A stretch of 64,000 nucleotides of DNA, taken from assembly GCF_001625305.1 (NCBI RefSeq), contig NW_017802380.1, positions 2,409,785 to 2,473,784 of the forward strand, written 5' to 3'. The stretch comes from Branchiostoma belcheri. Its lineage: Eukaryota > Chordata > Leptocardii > Amphioxiformes > Branchiostomatidae. The first letter of the stretch is position 1; every line of letters begins with the position of its first letter. Shown here piece after piece: positions 26,528 to 39,120 of this stretch. The notes below the pieces were generated by a model that made no database searches, was not told where the DNA came from, and was given only the letters and a program-made list of their open reading frames with translations. Position numbers and translations under genes: made by a program.

Positions 26528-27123
26528 AATTTATGTGAGGATTTTTTTATTTTTAGAGAGTTGACTAAATATTTGTGACCCCTTTTTTTGCCAACCCCTA
26601 TTGTCTGGACAGTGCATACCTCTTTTATTTCTGTCTTTCCCATTTCTACCCCCTTTAGAAAATGGCATAGCCCTCTGAGTCAGTATTTGTGATACTTAAA
26701 TTTTGCGTACATCTACCCAAGAGACTAGAAACAGTGTATCATTCCCAAGCCGCCTACTGTTTAGATAGGATTCTCCAGCTGATTTAGCAAGGTAATCTGT
26801 GCGGTGAGGGTGTTTTCATAGGCATGGGTGCAGCTTCAAGGCCATGTGTGGTCTATAGGGAAGAGTCCCATACAGAAAAGAGCAATATTTTACAATTCTG
26901 AGAACAGTTAATATCCTGTTTTTGTTGTCTTAAACACTTGGCAGGAATGTTGAACTAAGCAGTGCAAAAAGGAGGATCATAGTACACCTATGGTTTACTG
27001 TGCAGCTACGTGTAACTTTAGGTTATCGTAAGTTTGTACCAATGGTATACCAATGTTACAGTCGTTATTTCATAACTATGGAAATCTCATAGTTGCTATT
27101 TCAACCTGTATTAAAGTATGAAA
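26528..27123. other. Unique noncoding sequence
   Basis: No coding, RNA or repeat signal beyond T-rich runs. Confidence 0.35.
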
Positions 27124-27470
27124 TTAAAGCATTCTAAGGTTTTCTAAATAAAATATAATATACAATGTACCCGTAATGTGATTCGAATAGCAATGAATTG
27201 GGGATTGATACTTCTTACATTTCAGTCCTCTAATCTACATGTTTACTGAAAGGACAGTGTGGAAATACATGATTGTATTTCAGTCAATCCAAGAGGATGC
27301 ACTCTCAGACTGTTGAGAAATATTTAAACATTCATGTTTTCTAATAAAAGATAAATATAATACAAATAAGATTTAATGTAATTCGTGATTGATAACTTCC
27401 TTACATTTCATGCAGTGTCAGTGTATGGCAATTCAAGAGATGTGGTGTCAGACTGTTGAGAAATATTGAC
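27124..27470 (+). repeat. Two-copy diverged duplication
   Basis: GTTTTCTAA...AAATATAATA begins both units at 27,139 and 27,336, CTTACATTTCA lies mid-unit in both, and CAGACTGTTGAGAAATATT closes both at about 27,306 and 27,449. Unit offset shrinks from 197 to 143 bp because the first copy has about 54 extra bases. An old duplication. Confidence 0.7.
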
Positions 27471-28636
27471 TATTCTTTCATTGTTCTGTCAACTTCTGTG
27501 TGTTTACAAGTCTGGCCCTTGCCCTTTGTGTTTCCTCTTTGCATCTGACAAGTGACCCTTTCACCACACTACCTGCACAGAGCTTAGACACCTGCGGGGG
27601 GAATAAAGAGCAAGGTGTTTTCTCAGAAACTTGAGACAGCTTTCCCGACAGATCCCTCTAACTCACTTATATTACTTCATTATCTATGAATGGTCCTGGA
27701 ATGTCTGAACCTCCAGACAATGCTATTGTTGGCTGTCCATGACAAAATCAAGGGACAAGTCTATGACGTAAGTTATCGTTCTACAAATAAACACACACAA
27801 AAAATGTACTTATCTGTATGGCAAAACCTGCAAATTTGTGAAAAGACGTGTTTTAAGTGTTGTGGTTGTAGACAAGAAGCATTTTGTGAGTTTGTTGATG
27901 TATATTTATGAAAGTAGTCATCACCTAATATTGTTTTGCTTGGCTTCACAATTGAAGTATTCTATTGGTTAAAGTACATTCCTACTGGGCTCTCGTAGGG
28001 TTTGTTGGTATCATTTTTTTAGTATTGTATGGCGTCAACATTGAACTTTGTGTTACATCAAAGAATGTTTTTGAGAAACAGAGTGTCCAATTCCTACCAG
28101 ACTGTTGTAACAGGACTTTGATTGAATAGAATAAAAATCAGAAGTAATGATAACTGATTTCTGAAAACCCACATTTAAACCCTCCACTTTTTAAAAGCAC
28201 CTCAGCAGGCCTGAGTCGGTGCTGTTTCATGCTCCCGACAGGTGGTCATGTAGATTAACAGGTACCAAAGCAAACGAAAACACACCATTCACTGTTTGCC
28301 ACCGCGCGAATTACTTTCGCAAACTCAATCTGCAAAGGAAAATCTACTCAACCCATTCCCCAGTAACAGAAGGCAGTGTGTATGCTTCCATTTAACCACG
28401 CTTAGTCGTACGGCAATCTCTCGCTCTTATTATTGACATTGAGTCGTAATTACGTTTCCCCGTTTATCCGCACTCCAAATTGCCATTGGAGCGATGGAAA
28501 TTAAATGCCTAATGAAGTGCCTTGAAAAATGCCAAGATCAAAATTGGATTGAGATTAAATTGATTTTACAGCGAAACAGGTGTTGTTGTCTTTCCTAGTT
28601 GTCCATAAAATTGAATCAGGAAGCCAGGGGACATTC
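27471..28636. other. Unique sequence; constrained-looking block 28.2-28.6 kb
   Basis: The first part is AT-rich and featureless. From about 28,280 to 28,620 simple repeats vanish, and words such as ATTGCCATTGGAGCGATGG and GAAATTAAATGCC appear in a balanced context typical of candidate conserved noncoding elements. The block sits directly before a tandem duplication. Confidence 0.35.
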
Positions 28637-29185
28637 AAGTGAAGCTGAACCCCCCTTGGTAGATGTATGTGCCCAGAATTTGTCGCCGCACCATACAATG
28701 GTTCCCAAAATTTTACCTCAAGTTGATCGTACTAGCTATTCTGAAATTGTGGCATTGAATTAGCAGCTACGAAACTGAGGCATTGATTTATAACTTTTCC
28801 TTCCATAGCTGATTGCTACTTTCCACCACACAACAGTACATGTATGTGCTGAGAATTTGTTGCAGCACCATAAAATGGTTCTCAAACTTTAACCTCAACC
28901 TAATTGTAGAAATTGTAGCATCAGTTTTGAAATTGTAGCATTGAATTAGCAGCTACAAATCTGAGGCATTGATTTATATCTTTTAAGTGAAACTGAATCC
29001 CCTTTGATACATGTATGTGCCGAGAACTTGTTGTATCCCAGATTAAAACAGCACCATGCAATGGTTTCCAAACTTTTACCTCAACTCAATCGTACTAGCA
29101 GTTGAATTAGCAGCTACGAATCTGAGGCATTGATTTACAACTTTTCCTTCCATAGCTGATTGCTACTTTCCACCGCACAATGAGC
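28637..29185 (+). repeat. Three-copy tandem duplication, unit ~161-186 bp
   Basis: TTGAATTAGCAGCTAC occurs at about 28,755, 28,940 and 29,102, each followed by GAGGCATTGATTTA. TGTATGTGC(C/T)(C/G)AGAA(T/C)TTGT marks each unit start. The first and third units also share CCTTCCATAGCTGATTGCTA. The second unit carries a small internal duplication around GAAATTGTAGCAT. Confidence 0.85.
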
Positions 29186-29603
29186 CGAATGCCCACGGCC
29201 ATTGCCTTCCCCAAAATTGCTCATTTCATTGATTCCCTTCGCATCCTCAGAAGGATAGTATACCTCTGATCACTCCAGTTATAGCTGTTATCTGCCCCAA
29301 TAAGGGAGGTAATGACCTTGAATGACCTTCTCCTGAAATCAAGGGCACATGGAAATGTGAGCGTGAAGGTGGTTCAATAAGCGCAAACAACTTGAAGCGT
29401 TGTAGCGTGTCAATCTGTTGGTATTGCGTGTTATGTTTGTTGCTTTTGCATACTAAGGTGTTTTTCAACAATACAGTGGCAATGTTGTCTTTTGTTCTGA
29501 TGAAATATTGCACTTTTTTTCCATTACTAACACCTACACATGTGGGGCTCCTATTGAACCTTGTGGGACATTGAGTAAAGAAATGATGTAATGTGTTGCT
29601 CTA
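29186..29603. other. Unique noncoding sequence
   Basis: Frames open on both strands (about 29,247-29,574) are short and unidentifiable. No other signal. Confidence 0.35.
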
Positions 29604-30050
29604 TAAATCCTACCATTGTACAAACCTACCTATAAAAACATTTGTTTTGTTTTGTCTTGAATTGTTGTGATTTACATGAGAAAGGAAAAAAATTATGGCT
29701 ATTTTGGGGGAGTGCCGGTATTGAACAAATATTGCTACAATTTACAGCACAGTAAATCTTCGTGTGATAGTGAAGAGTAAGTTTTCTACAAACATTTACA
29801 AAAGAGATGATAAAAGCATACCTTTTGCCTTTGAATTATTATGATTTATGTGTTGAAAGAATTTTTGAAAAACCTAGTCTGCTGGGGGTTTCAGCCAAAG
29901 TATTGCTGTTAGTAGTAATATACTGCACTGTAAAACATGTTGTAATTGTGTAAGCTAAGTTTTCTACAAACATTTACAGACACGACTGTAAAAACATATA
30001 TTTTGAATTGAAGTGTAGTGATTTATCATGCTGGCAAAGAAGCAAAAATG
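29604..30050 (+). repeat. Three-copy diverged tandem duplication, unit ~175 bp
   Basis: (A/G)TAAAA(A/G)CAT...TTGAATT...GTGATTTA recurs with the TGATTTA word at about 29,668, 29,842 and 30,019. AAGTTTTCTACAAACATTTACA precedes it in the second and third units. Spacings are about 174 and 178 bp. Divergence is high. Confidence 0.75.
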
Positions 30051-32899
30051 TTTAAAGTGATGTTGAACAAAGCCCCTGACTGTTAGAACACCTGTGTTCA
30101 TTATGTGGTGTATGGCACCTAATCCACCCTCCTGTCTACAAGGCATGCCTACATGGAACCGAGCCCTGAGCAAAACCTGTATAATTGGATTTTGTTATTA
30201 GACACACCTATATTTCTCCTCAACACCTGCACAAAGACTGTGGAGTGTGAAAACTGGCAAGGTGCCACACATTTTACTTGTGTACCCTGTTTCTTGTAAG
30301 CACAGACTTGAACCTCATACATATGAGTGATCTGAAGCAGGTCTTTTAACCTATTGACTCATTTTTCCTTGTCTTAAGTGTCAACACCTTGGAAAAGTTG
30401 GTACATTTTTGGGTAGGTGTTGAGTAGTACTGATTGAAGTTTGCACAGATGAACCTGACAAAGACAGTTGTTAAGCCAGAAACAAAAACAGAAACAAAAG
30501 GAGTTTTTAAACTCCTTTTAATATCTGCTGCAAGGCAAGGGCTGTTAGTCAATTTTTAAGTGAGGGACATAAGAGGGAAAAGTTGTGTCTTGTACAGAAT
30601 GACATAGAAATTGATAGCAGCAAGGAACTTCTTGAAAGCAGTTTTTCCAAGCTGATAAGTAGAATAAATGTCCAGAAAAGAGCAGAAGACTAGTTTACCA
30701 CGTGTCCTATAGATTTTCAACTTTAAAGTTTCATAATTTCAGGAAAAATTAAAAGGCAGAAACAGAATCTTTTTTAAGGAAGACGGACTACTAAACTTTG
30801 CATCCAAACGCCTGAACTTATCGTAAAACTAATGTATCCTCACTTTAGGCATGGTGTTAATAGTTTCTCACACAAAGCAAAGTGACTACTGTGGGTATTA
30901 TCTAGTCTATTTGGTGCGCAGAGTTAACAACAGGGTGATAATTATAGCTATAGTTAACACCCACAGGCAGCAGATTATCACCCACAGTTGTTTGAAGTAC
31001 CTGGCAGTCGTAAACTGTGGCCAGTTTGTGGACCCCCGACAGTTTTATTGGCATATTGTACAAACAAGTTGACTTTGTCCCCATCAGGGGTTGTTTACTT
31101 TACCTGCTTCTGATTCACAAAGATTAAATGGATTGTCAGCAAGTTTGTTCACCACATGTAAATGTGCCTTCATAAATGTTCCAGTGAACTTCAAGCATGA
31201 AAGTCAGTAAGTTTGATAGCTGGGTAGCTTTATATCTGCTTGCATTTCCCTGGAACAGTACTAGTGTATGAACTTATAATATCTTGAAAGTTGCTCTACT
31301 AAGAAGTCTCAAATCTTGAAGACTAGCAGTCCTTAAATTATTAAACAGGAATCATAATTTGGCATGTGTGCTGTTATGAATATCATGGTATTTTGACTTT
31401 TGATGTTGCATTTTTTGTTGCACAATTCAATGAGGTCTAACCATTGTGCACCTATCAATATAAACCAGTGTCTAAGGGTGGATATAAAGTCATCACAAAA
31501 CGTAGGAAATACTGCTTTCCTTTCACATTTACAATATTTGTTTAAGTTTTTTTCAAAACTAAGATGGCATCATCAAACAACCATACATTGCAAGTCCTGT
31601 ATCCCCCTTTTTGCCCTCTATATTGAGTATATTGACTGGTGCATTGCCCCTCCATGCATACCACTGACCGCGTCCCAAGTTAATATATGTTTCCCCGTAG
31701 GATCTGTTATCTCCCCACTACCAGTCATCCACCATCTACCTTTGGGACCGCGCCAGGCCTCCACATAAAAATCAATAGAATAATTCCTGGCCCGCGACTC
31801 ATGTTACCTGACAATGTTGTTGCCCCCTGGTCAGCTTACCTGATTCACAGACATATCCCAATTTTACCTGAAGTCGTCTTCTCTGAAATAAGTTTGAGAT
31901 AGAAAGCTTGATTATGTGTCAAGAACAGGAAATGGGATTTCCCCTTGGCTCTGATGTTCACCTCTACACTTCAAAGGTTTCCTGCTATATAGAGCATGAA
32001 ATATTATTTGCCTTAAATGTATTCTACATCAGAGCTATGGCAGTTGTTCCAGTGAAATCTGTCTTGTCATAAAATCAATTATATTGATGTTTTGGAATCA
32101 ATTTGCACAACATTTCATCTTAGTTGTCGTATTGGAGACTTTCAATCTGGTTCACCCACCAGTGGTGGAGGTGTTGCAGAATTTACATCTTATATATTAA
32201 CACCAAAAATTTTACAATGATTTAATAACAGTAATCAAAACACATATTAATGACACACCTTTTTTGTCCTTTTACCTTAAGCTATAGATTACACTGTGGA
32301 GGCCTATGGTGATATCAGCACTTACACATGGTGTCTTTGAATACTAGTACTTGATAAGAACTTTAGCAGATAACTTTAACATAGCCGAAAAAACTTTTCT
32401 GCAAAAAGCACGCCCTCTTTAGTTATCACGGTTTCTCTTTAAGATTACCTCGGTAGATTCATCAAGATTTCATCATGGCAGAAAACGATGTTAAGTGCGT
32501 TTCAGTTTTTCATTTGCTCCACTGGGCAACCAGCTTCTCTCCTTGGCAATTTGGTAATACCTCCCTGGTATCAGTGATAAGGGAAGAATAGATAGTCCTA
32601 CTTTGCAATGGAAATGCGGCATCTTCTTGTGTCTAACTGATGGACCAGGACTTTCCAGGCAGAAATCAATACCATGGCCAGCGATTGAGGAGAATCTAAT
32701 TTTGTGTGCAATCAATTTACCATGAAATAACCTCCTTTTCTGTGCTCCTTATACACCTGGTAATTAAATCAAGCAGATTGTGGCAACTTCTCACACCTCC
32801 GTTTCATGGAAGACCATCACCAGTAGCTTTACTGTCTTAGTTCTATTCAGTCCAGTAAATTAAAAGGAGAGAGGTTTTTTTTCATTCCAGATGGTCGTT
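30051..32899. other. AT-rich unique sequence with small palindromes
   Basis: No identifiable gene; the 122-codon frame at 31,400-31,768 has no domain I recognise. A stem GGGTGATAAT/ATTATCACCC with a ~29-base loop lies at about 30,934-30,982. From about 32,400 to 32,740 the sequence becomes more balanced, a possible regulatory block. Confidence 0.3.
30496..30519. other. Perfect 11-bp inverted repeat, 2-base spacer
   Basis: AAAAGGAGTTT and AAACTCCTTTT are exact reverse complements separated by TT. It could form a tight cruciform. On its own it is not a terminator or a microRNA precursor. Confidence 0.9.
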
Positions 32900-34150
32900 G
32901 CTGATTATAGCGAGGATGTTTCGGGGATGGCTATTGACATTCTGATAGAGTAAATCCTTCGGAATTAAGGATAGTGCGAGGCAGAGATAGCCCACAAAGA
33001 TAGGCCGAGTTGTAAGTTGTGAGAATCGATATTTGTTGCTTGTAGCGGCGCATGTGTCGGTCAGCTGCGGATGTTATTTGGGATGTGGGTAGCATGTGGG
33101 AGTGACATTCAACATTCCTTGATCAGCCAGGGTCATGCTCGAGACCTAGTGATGCCCTGTAGCTGGTTTCTCTTTCTTGCCTCCCCCCTCCCTTCCTCTC
33201 AACATGGGCGGTTTGTGTAGAGCGATGAGCAAACTCATCAACAGCCATGGAGAGAAATCGCACTGCTAAGGGAATGCCATTGATCGCTGACAATGTTGGA
33301 TGAAAAATTCTGTGCCCCGACCCCGATGCCATCTGTCTAAACATCCATCAAAAACAGTATAAAATCAAGCCAAGAGGCTGTTTTGTTGGAACAATAAAGA
33401 GATGGAAGAAAAGAGCATTCTTTGCTCCCAGAGAGATGAGCTTTGTTCTTTTCTCCGTGCCCCGCCGGCAGAATGTCATTGATACGTATTCAGATGCCAA
33501 TTGTTGTTCGCCATGCTCTGGTGCAGCCAGCACACAGCATCGCATGTTTGATGTGCATTGAATTTGAAAAGTAGGCTGCCAACCCCCCCCCCCTTTCGTC
33601 CGCGGGGGCGGAAGTGCTCCTTCCATCTGTTCCTCACTGCGGCCTCACACCTAACCCTGGCCCGGGCAGTGTTTGTGAGTCGGTCTGCGCTGGGCATATT
33701 TGTGAAGAGGTGCAACATGGCAAGGACAAACATATCTCCTCTCTGGGTAAATTTACTAATATGGCTTTAGGTATAATCAGCTGTGTGAGGGCTGCCCCGA
33801 CACAGACCTGTAGGATTTGGGTCACAGCGAGAGGATCCCAACGTTTACTTTTCCGCCAAATCAAATGTCGAACCCGACATTTTTCTTGCGTTATTGATAC
33901 GAGGTCGACTGTCCCCTCCCCATATTTCAACGTGGGGCCGATTGTGTGTCCTGGGTACCCTTGTATCTTGGGCGGAAAGTCAGCCAATGTGACTGTGGCT
34001 TTTCCGCCTCTACCTCCATCCATCATGTAAAGGTTGCCGTCAATTACAGCCTCGCCAGCCACACACATCAAGCCCTCGCTGACAGCCACGGATGATTTAT
34101 CGCTCCTCTCCGCTGCGACTCTCTGTACTCTTGGCTCTCGCTGTGTCCCT
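32900..34150. other. CpG-rich block open on both strands
   Basis: This is the most GC- and CpG-rich stretch of the left half. Between about 33,614 and 34,089 both strands have long open frames (138 codons plus, 151 codons minus). The minus frame has a segment, GLMCVAGEAVIDGNLYMMDG, that loosely recalls a kelch-type blade, but codon third positions show no bias and no good splice pair was found. I therefore treat it as a GC-rich noncoding or regulatory block with a weak exon possibility. A run of C lies at about 33,582-33,592. Confidence 0.35.
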
Positions 34151-34154
34151 CCTT

Positions 34155-35312
34155 TTGTTGTCGACTTGTTGTACCGTAGCCAGTCGCAAAGGTTACATTT
34201 TGTCTGGATCGCTCCCTTACCTCAGTGGCAAACTACAGATGAATCTCAATGACTGTCCCAAATACAACTGAAATACAAGACGTATACATATCAACTTTCC
34301 ATTACATGTACCCTGTTGTCGACTTGTTGTACCATAAAAATGTTACCAGTCACAAAGGTTACATTTTCTCTGGATCGTTCCTTACCACCGGTGGCAAACT
34401 ACAGATGAATCTCAATGACTGTCCCAGATACACCTGAAATACAAGACATGTACATATCATCTTTCCATTACATCTACCCTGTTGTCCACTTGTTGTACCA
34501 TAGAAATGTTAGCCAGTCGCAAAGGTTACATTTTCTCTGGTTTGTTCCCTTACCGGTGGCAAACTACAGATGAATCTCAATGACTGCCCCAAATACAACT
34601 GAAATACAAGACACATACATATTAACTTTTCATTTACATGTACCCTGTTGTCAACTTGTTGTACCGTAGAAATGTTAGCCAGTCGCAAAGGTTGCATTTT
34701 CTCTGGATGGTTCTCTTAATACCGGTGGCAAACTACAGATGAATCTCAATGACTGTCCCAAATACAACTGAAATACAAGACACATACATATTAACTTTTC
34801 ATTTACATGTACCCTGTTGTCGACTTGTTGTACTGTAGAAATGTTAGCCAGTTACAAAGGTTACATTTTCTCTGGATCGTTCCCTTAATACTGGTGGCAA
34901 ACTACTGATGAATCTCAATGACTGTCCTAAATACAACTGAAATACAAGACATGTACATATCATCTTTCCATTACATCTACCCTGTTGTCCACTTGTTGTA
35001 CCGTAGAAATGTTAGCCAGTCGCAAAGGTTACATTTTCTCTGGATCGTTCCCTTACCAGTGGCAAACTACAGATGAATCTCAATGACTGTCCCAAATACA
35101 ACTGAAATACAAGACGTATACATATCATCTTTCCATTACATCTACCCTGTTGTCCACTTGTTGTACCATAGAAAAGTTAGCCAGTTGCAAAGGTTCTCTG
35201 GATCGTTCCCTTAATACTGGTGGCAAACTACAGATGAATCTCAGTGACTGCATAGTCCCAAATACAACTGAAATAAGATGCAAGACATACACATATTAAC
35301 TTTCCATTACCT
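34155..35312 (+). repeat. Seven-copy tandem array, unit 161-169 bp
   Basis: GGCAAACTAC(A/T)GATGAATCTC occurs at 34,227, 34,393, 34,558, 34,727, 34,896, 35,061 and 35,222, giving spacings of 166, 165, 169, 169, 165 and 161. Each unit also carries GTTGTC(G/C/A)ACTTGTTGTAC, CAAAGGTTACATTTTCTCTG and CAAATACAACTGAAATACAA. Copies look roughly 90% alike. The first lacks part of the leading segment and the last has small indels, as expected of array edges. It is noncoding. It starts immediately after the CpG-rich block. Confidence 0.95.
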
Positions 35313-35589
35313 GGACTTGGAGGAGAAAACATTGACCTTTTTTGCCATTGGTGCATGGCCTAATCCTTTTCAGTCGTAAACTGAAGAAAAAGGTACATCC
35401 ATTTATCCATTATCCTACAGCATAAGATGTCATCACTCCAAAGGTTTCCAGGTCTAGACTTAGTAATCTTGGTGGGACATTTTGTGACTCGCTGTCGTGA
35501 GCTTGATATATACTCTTTACATGACAAACTTAATTCTCTCTTTACATCATCTTGACAATGGAGCCAACAAAGTTTTAAGGCCAGTAAGT
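35313..35589. other. Unique noncoding sequence
   Basis: No feature recognised. Confidence 0.35.
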
Positions 35590-35590
35590 C

Positions 35591-35740
35591 AGCAGTATGT
35601 TAAATGTAACTTCTTTTTATTGTCTCCACCTTTTGTTAAATGTAACTTCTTTTGGGGGCCACTACTTAGCTGGCAGTATGTTGAACGAAACTTCTTTTTC
35701 ATTGTTATAATGTCTCGTTAAAAGTAACTTCTTTTTTTGG
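35591..35740 (+). repeat. Short repeat: four copies of a GTTAAATGTAACTTCTTTT word
   Basis: The 19-base word begins at 35,599 and 35,635, with variants at 35,680 (GTTGAACGAAACTTCTTTT) and 35,718 (GTTAAAAGTAACTTCTTTT). (G/A)GCAGTATGTT precedes the first and third, so the real unit is about 81 bp containing two half-units. Confidence 0.85.
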
Positions 35741-35789
35741 GCCTCTTTTTTTCTCCAGGGCATGAGCATGGGCATGAAATTTGCTTTAT

Positions 35790-35960
35790 TCGGGGCAGTA
35801 GACATCTCATTTATTGCATCTTTACTTTATTGGTTGGGCTGACATGCAGCCAAGGCTGCCCAACTAGCCAGAGGCGGTGGCTATTTTGGCCCAAAGCCAG
35901 GGCAAGGGCAAATTAAGAGCTTATTCGTCCAGTTCTGAACTGGTAGTAGTGGCCGTGCCC
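35790..35960 (-). mobile_element. Possible LINE/SINE 3' end, minus strand
   Basis: Read on the minus strand it runs GGGCAGCCTTGGCTGCATG, then TCAGCCCAACCAATAAAG, then an AAAGATGCAATAAATG tail. A GC-rich hairpin block followed by an AATAAA-like tail resembles the 3' terminus of CR1/L2-type retrotransposons. No body or second copy is seen in the window, so this is tentative. Confidence 0.3.
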
Positions 35961-38900
35961 CAGGTCTTGCCGCTTTATATGTTATGGATTTTTTAAAACA
36001 GAATAAAGGTGTGGCTCTCCTTAAAACAGGACCAACCAACAGGTTTTAAAATGTGGCTGCAATTCCTGTTAGCTGTGTAGAAATCCAGGTTAACAACACT
36101 GACAACTGGGCAGAGATCACCCAACCTTGTGGTCTAGATATGGTAATACTAACCCCCAGACCACAGCCCATTACAACTGATCCATTTGCTATTTAGTCCT
36201 TGTACATTATGTACTAGATATCTCATTGAAGAGAATCTAGCATTGTCAGTTGCTTTATTCCTCTTAAGTCTTGTGTGAACAGAATTGAGCCATCGTCTTT
36301 CTTTCTGATGAAAGAAATTGGTAGATCCTGTTGGACACTGTTATCTTACAACCCATTATCTACAGGTTTATCTTCTGTTGACATAATTAACAGGTCACTG
36401 AATAACACTCAATTCATTAATTCCTCACCCAACTGTACTAAAGACAAGTTAGAAATTTTTTCTCTTAAACAGTCACATAAAATCTTTTACAGAATCACAA
36501 GTCAGTGAAACATCCAAAACTTACACCACAGACAGTACCTGAAAGTTTCCCTGTTCAAGCACAAGTACCCGCCATTGATGAGAGCTTATGAAAAATACAA
36601 ATAGATGTGTCCCAGTTCTGTTCAGGCGTTGCCGGCTTTCTCAGCTCGCGGGTAATCTGGGCAAATGTCAGAACACAGCAGGATAAATGACACACCTTTA
36701 TCCTGCTCCATGCAGGTGGACTCACAACCCGGTATTAATCCCTCACTGTAACAAGAAATAAATACAGGGGTCTCTCGTGGGGGATTTACCCTCCCCCTTC
36801 TACCCATTCCTCTTGATTAGAGCCAAAATGCGACGTGTCATTACAGAAAGTTACTGCTGTTCGGTGTTGATAAGACGAAGGTAGTAGAGCTCCACACACT
36901 TGTGTGGAGGGTATCATTTTCAATGGCAGCCATTACAAGCTTCCTGTATCAAAGTAAAGCAATTTGTTTCATTTCTGTCACTGATCTTAACTCCCTGACA
37001 TAATATCACAGAACAATATGGTTTGGCAGTAAAGGATGTGCCCGTATGCGTCTGTAGTTTCATGGTATGTTTTTCATTTGTTATCTTAACAGTCGTAACA
37101 TGTTTCAAAATCCGATGAAGTATGTTTGACATTCTTCTGCGTAAGTTTGTGCATGTTTCTTTCTCACAAATTGGTTGCTTGATCCATTATGAAGTTTTTG
37201 GGGAATTGCAAGTTTAACAGAGTAAAATACAGTTGCCCTTTCAGTATCATCCTTCTTCCTTATTTTCTTATTACCGTCATCTTTCTTAGACATCCTTCTA
37301 TTATCACTTTGAGCTGCTCTTCCATCAAGCTTTTTGGCAAACGCTGGTATCCTTCAACAGCTTTCCCAGTAAGAAGATTTGGGCCTTTTTGTCTCGTTTT
37401 TTTCTGCAATCTACTTCTTGGTGGGTCGATAGCAGAATCCCAGTTTTATCTTCACCTTTCAGCTTCTTTTCTGGCAATCAAACCTTAACCACCTGCTATA
37501 CATCTCCGTCCCTGTAGAGCTTTTTGTGCCGCAAAAGTTCCTTTTTATGTCTCCTCAGCCTATCATAAGACGTAATGAGCTAGACCCCTGGTGTAGGATT
37601 GACTTTACACAGCTTTAAAAAACGCTTGGAGCTAGATGTACAAAGGTTAGGTGTGACAGGTTGTTCGGTGTAACATAACTAGCTGCTGCCACGTGCCTGT
37701 AAAGCTGGTGTGCTGTGCCAAAGGGCAGTTATACCAGCTATAAAGATAACATAATACTGTGTAGCTGTAAAAGAAAATCCACTGTTTATGAAATCTTGAT
37801 GCTTCTTCCATTGACTTCCTTGCATTCCTTTATTTGTCCTTTGAGCTGTTGGTCAAACTTTGGCAATTTTAAGCTAGCAAGTTATCTTACTTATTCACAC
37901 AACGGGTTAGAATTGGAGTGAACAGATTCTCGTAAAACCCTTTAGAAATGAAAAACATTGCAGCTATCCATCAAGATTTAAGAGTCACAGTCCCAGAATG
38001 CTGATCTGGCTGACAGAAGTCTTCAGTGAGAAACATTAACGTCTCAGCCAACTTCAGCAAGTTCTGAAGAAAGTTGTAAAGTAATTTCTGAAACATGTCT
38101 TTAAAAAAATTTAAAAGAATGCTTCGTCTTCAACAAAATAAAAAGGCTGTCTCTTTAAGATGGTAAAACTTAGTCCTTGCCTTTAGGAATTGTCGTTGAA
38201 CTTTGTAGGAAGAATTCCTCCAAAATTGAATTCTTCAGAATAAAGTCAACAGACTTTTATTGTTATTTAGTTGCCTTATAATTTCCGTGTTCATAGAGTT
38301 TATGGTGACATGTTAAGCAGTATTTTAGCATCCTTCAGGACACAACAGCCCAAAGGTTGAAATGGACACATTCTGATCATTCCTTCCATTTCACTCTACT
38401 GTCCTATTGTAATGCTTTGTTGCTATGAGTCCATTTTTCAAAGCAATCTCTATTGAAACAGCAGTCCCTTCATTCTTATTCTGTGCTGGAAACCAAGTTA
38501 ATCCATTTGTAAAGGAAAATTTATGACTATGAACAGTTCCATTCTTTTGTGTGTAAAGGCTTTCAGTACCTTGTCATTCTGAATGTTCTTTATTGCTGCC
38601 TTGTCAGATTTTGGGCAAACTTGGGAAAAAATTATATTTCAGCATCATTGAAGTGACAGTTGCCTTTTTGCTTTTCGTCTATTTCGGGGTATCCGCGATG
38701 AATTCCAAATTTTGTGAACATCTGGACTCCGATGCTGCATAATCTATTAATTTCTGTGGGAGGAAGAGGGGATTGTGGGAGTTCCATTATCTGCTTGTCT
38801 TGTATCATTGTCTTGCTGGGAAGATGGATTGACGGGGTAACAAACAACGGTCTGTGCACTCAGAAATGAAAGAGAATGGTTTCCCTGATTGCAAAAGAGA

Positions 38901-39120
38901 GACTGAAGAGAAAAGTTGCGTCCCCTTTACCTCCTTTGCCACCCACCCACCCCCAAAAAATGGGTCAGTTGAAGATTGAAATGAGACTAGATGGTAAAAG
39001 CAAAGGAAAAGCAATGAAAATTGATTTTGCGGCATTTGGCAGAGGAGGGTAAGGCTTGCCAGAACGGCGTTTCTCATTTGGTACGCAAAGTAATTTGCCA
39101 TGCGGTACCATGTTTCTCGC
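35961..39120. other. AT-rich unique sequence
   Basis: No convincing gene. An 8-bp hairpin CTCCACAC/GTGTGGAG lies at about 36,889-36,908. Frames in 37,189-37,488 (plus) and 38,805-39,125 (minus) are unidentifiable. Nothing else supports a feature. Confidence 0.3.

Noticed and set aside
34155-35312. Regular array considered as CRISPR-like
   Set aside because: Units of 161-169 bp are repeated over their whole length without variable spacers, and the sequence is clearly eukaryotic in style.
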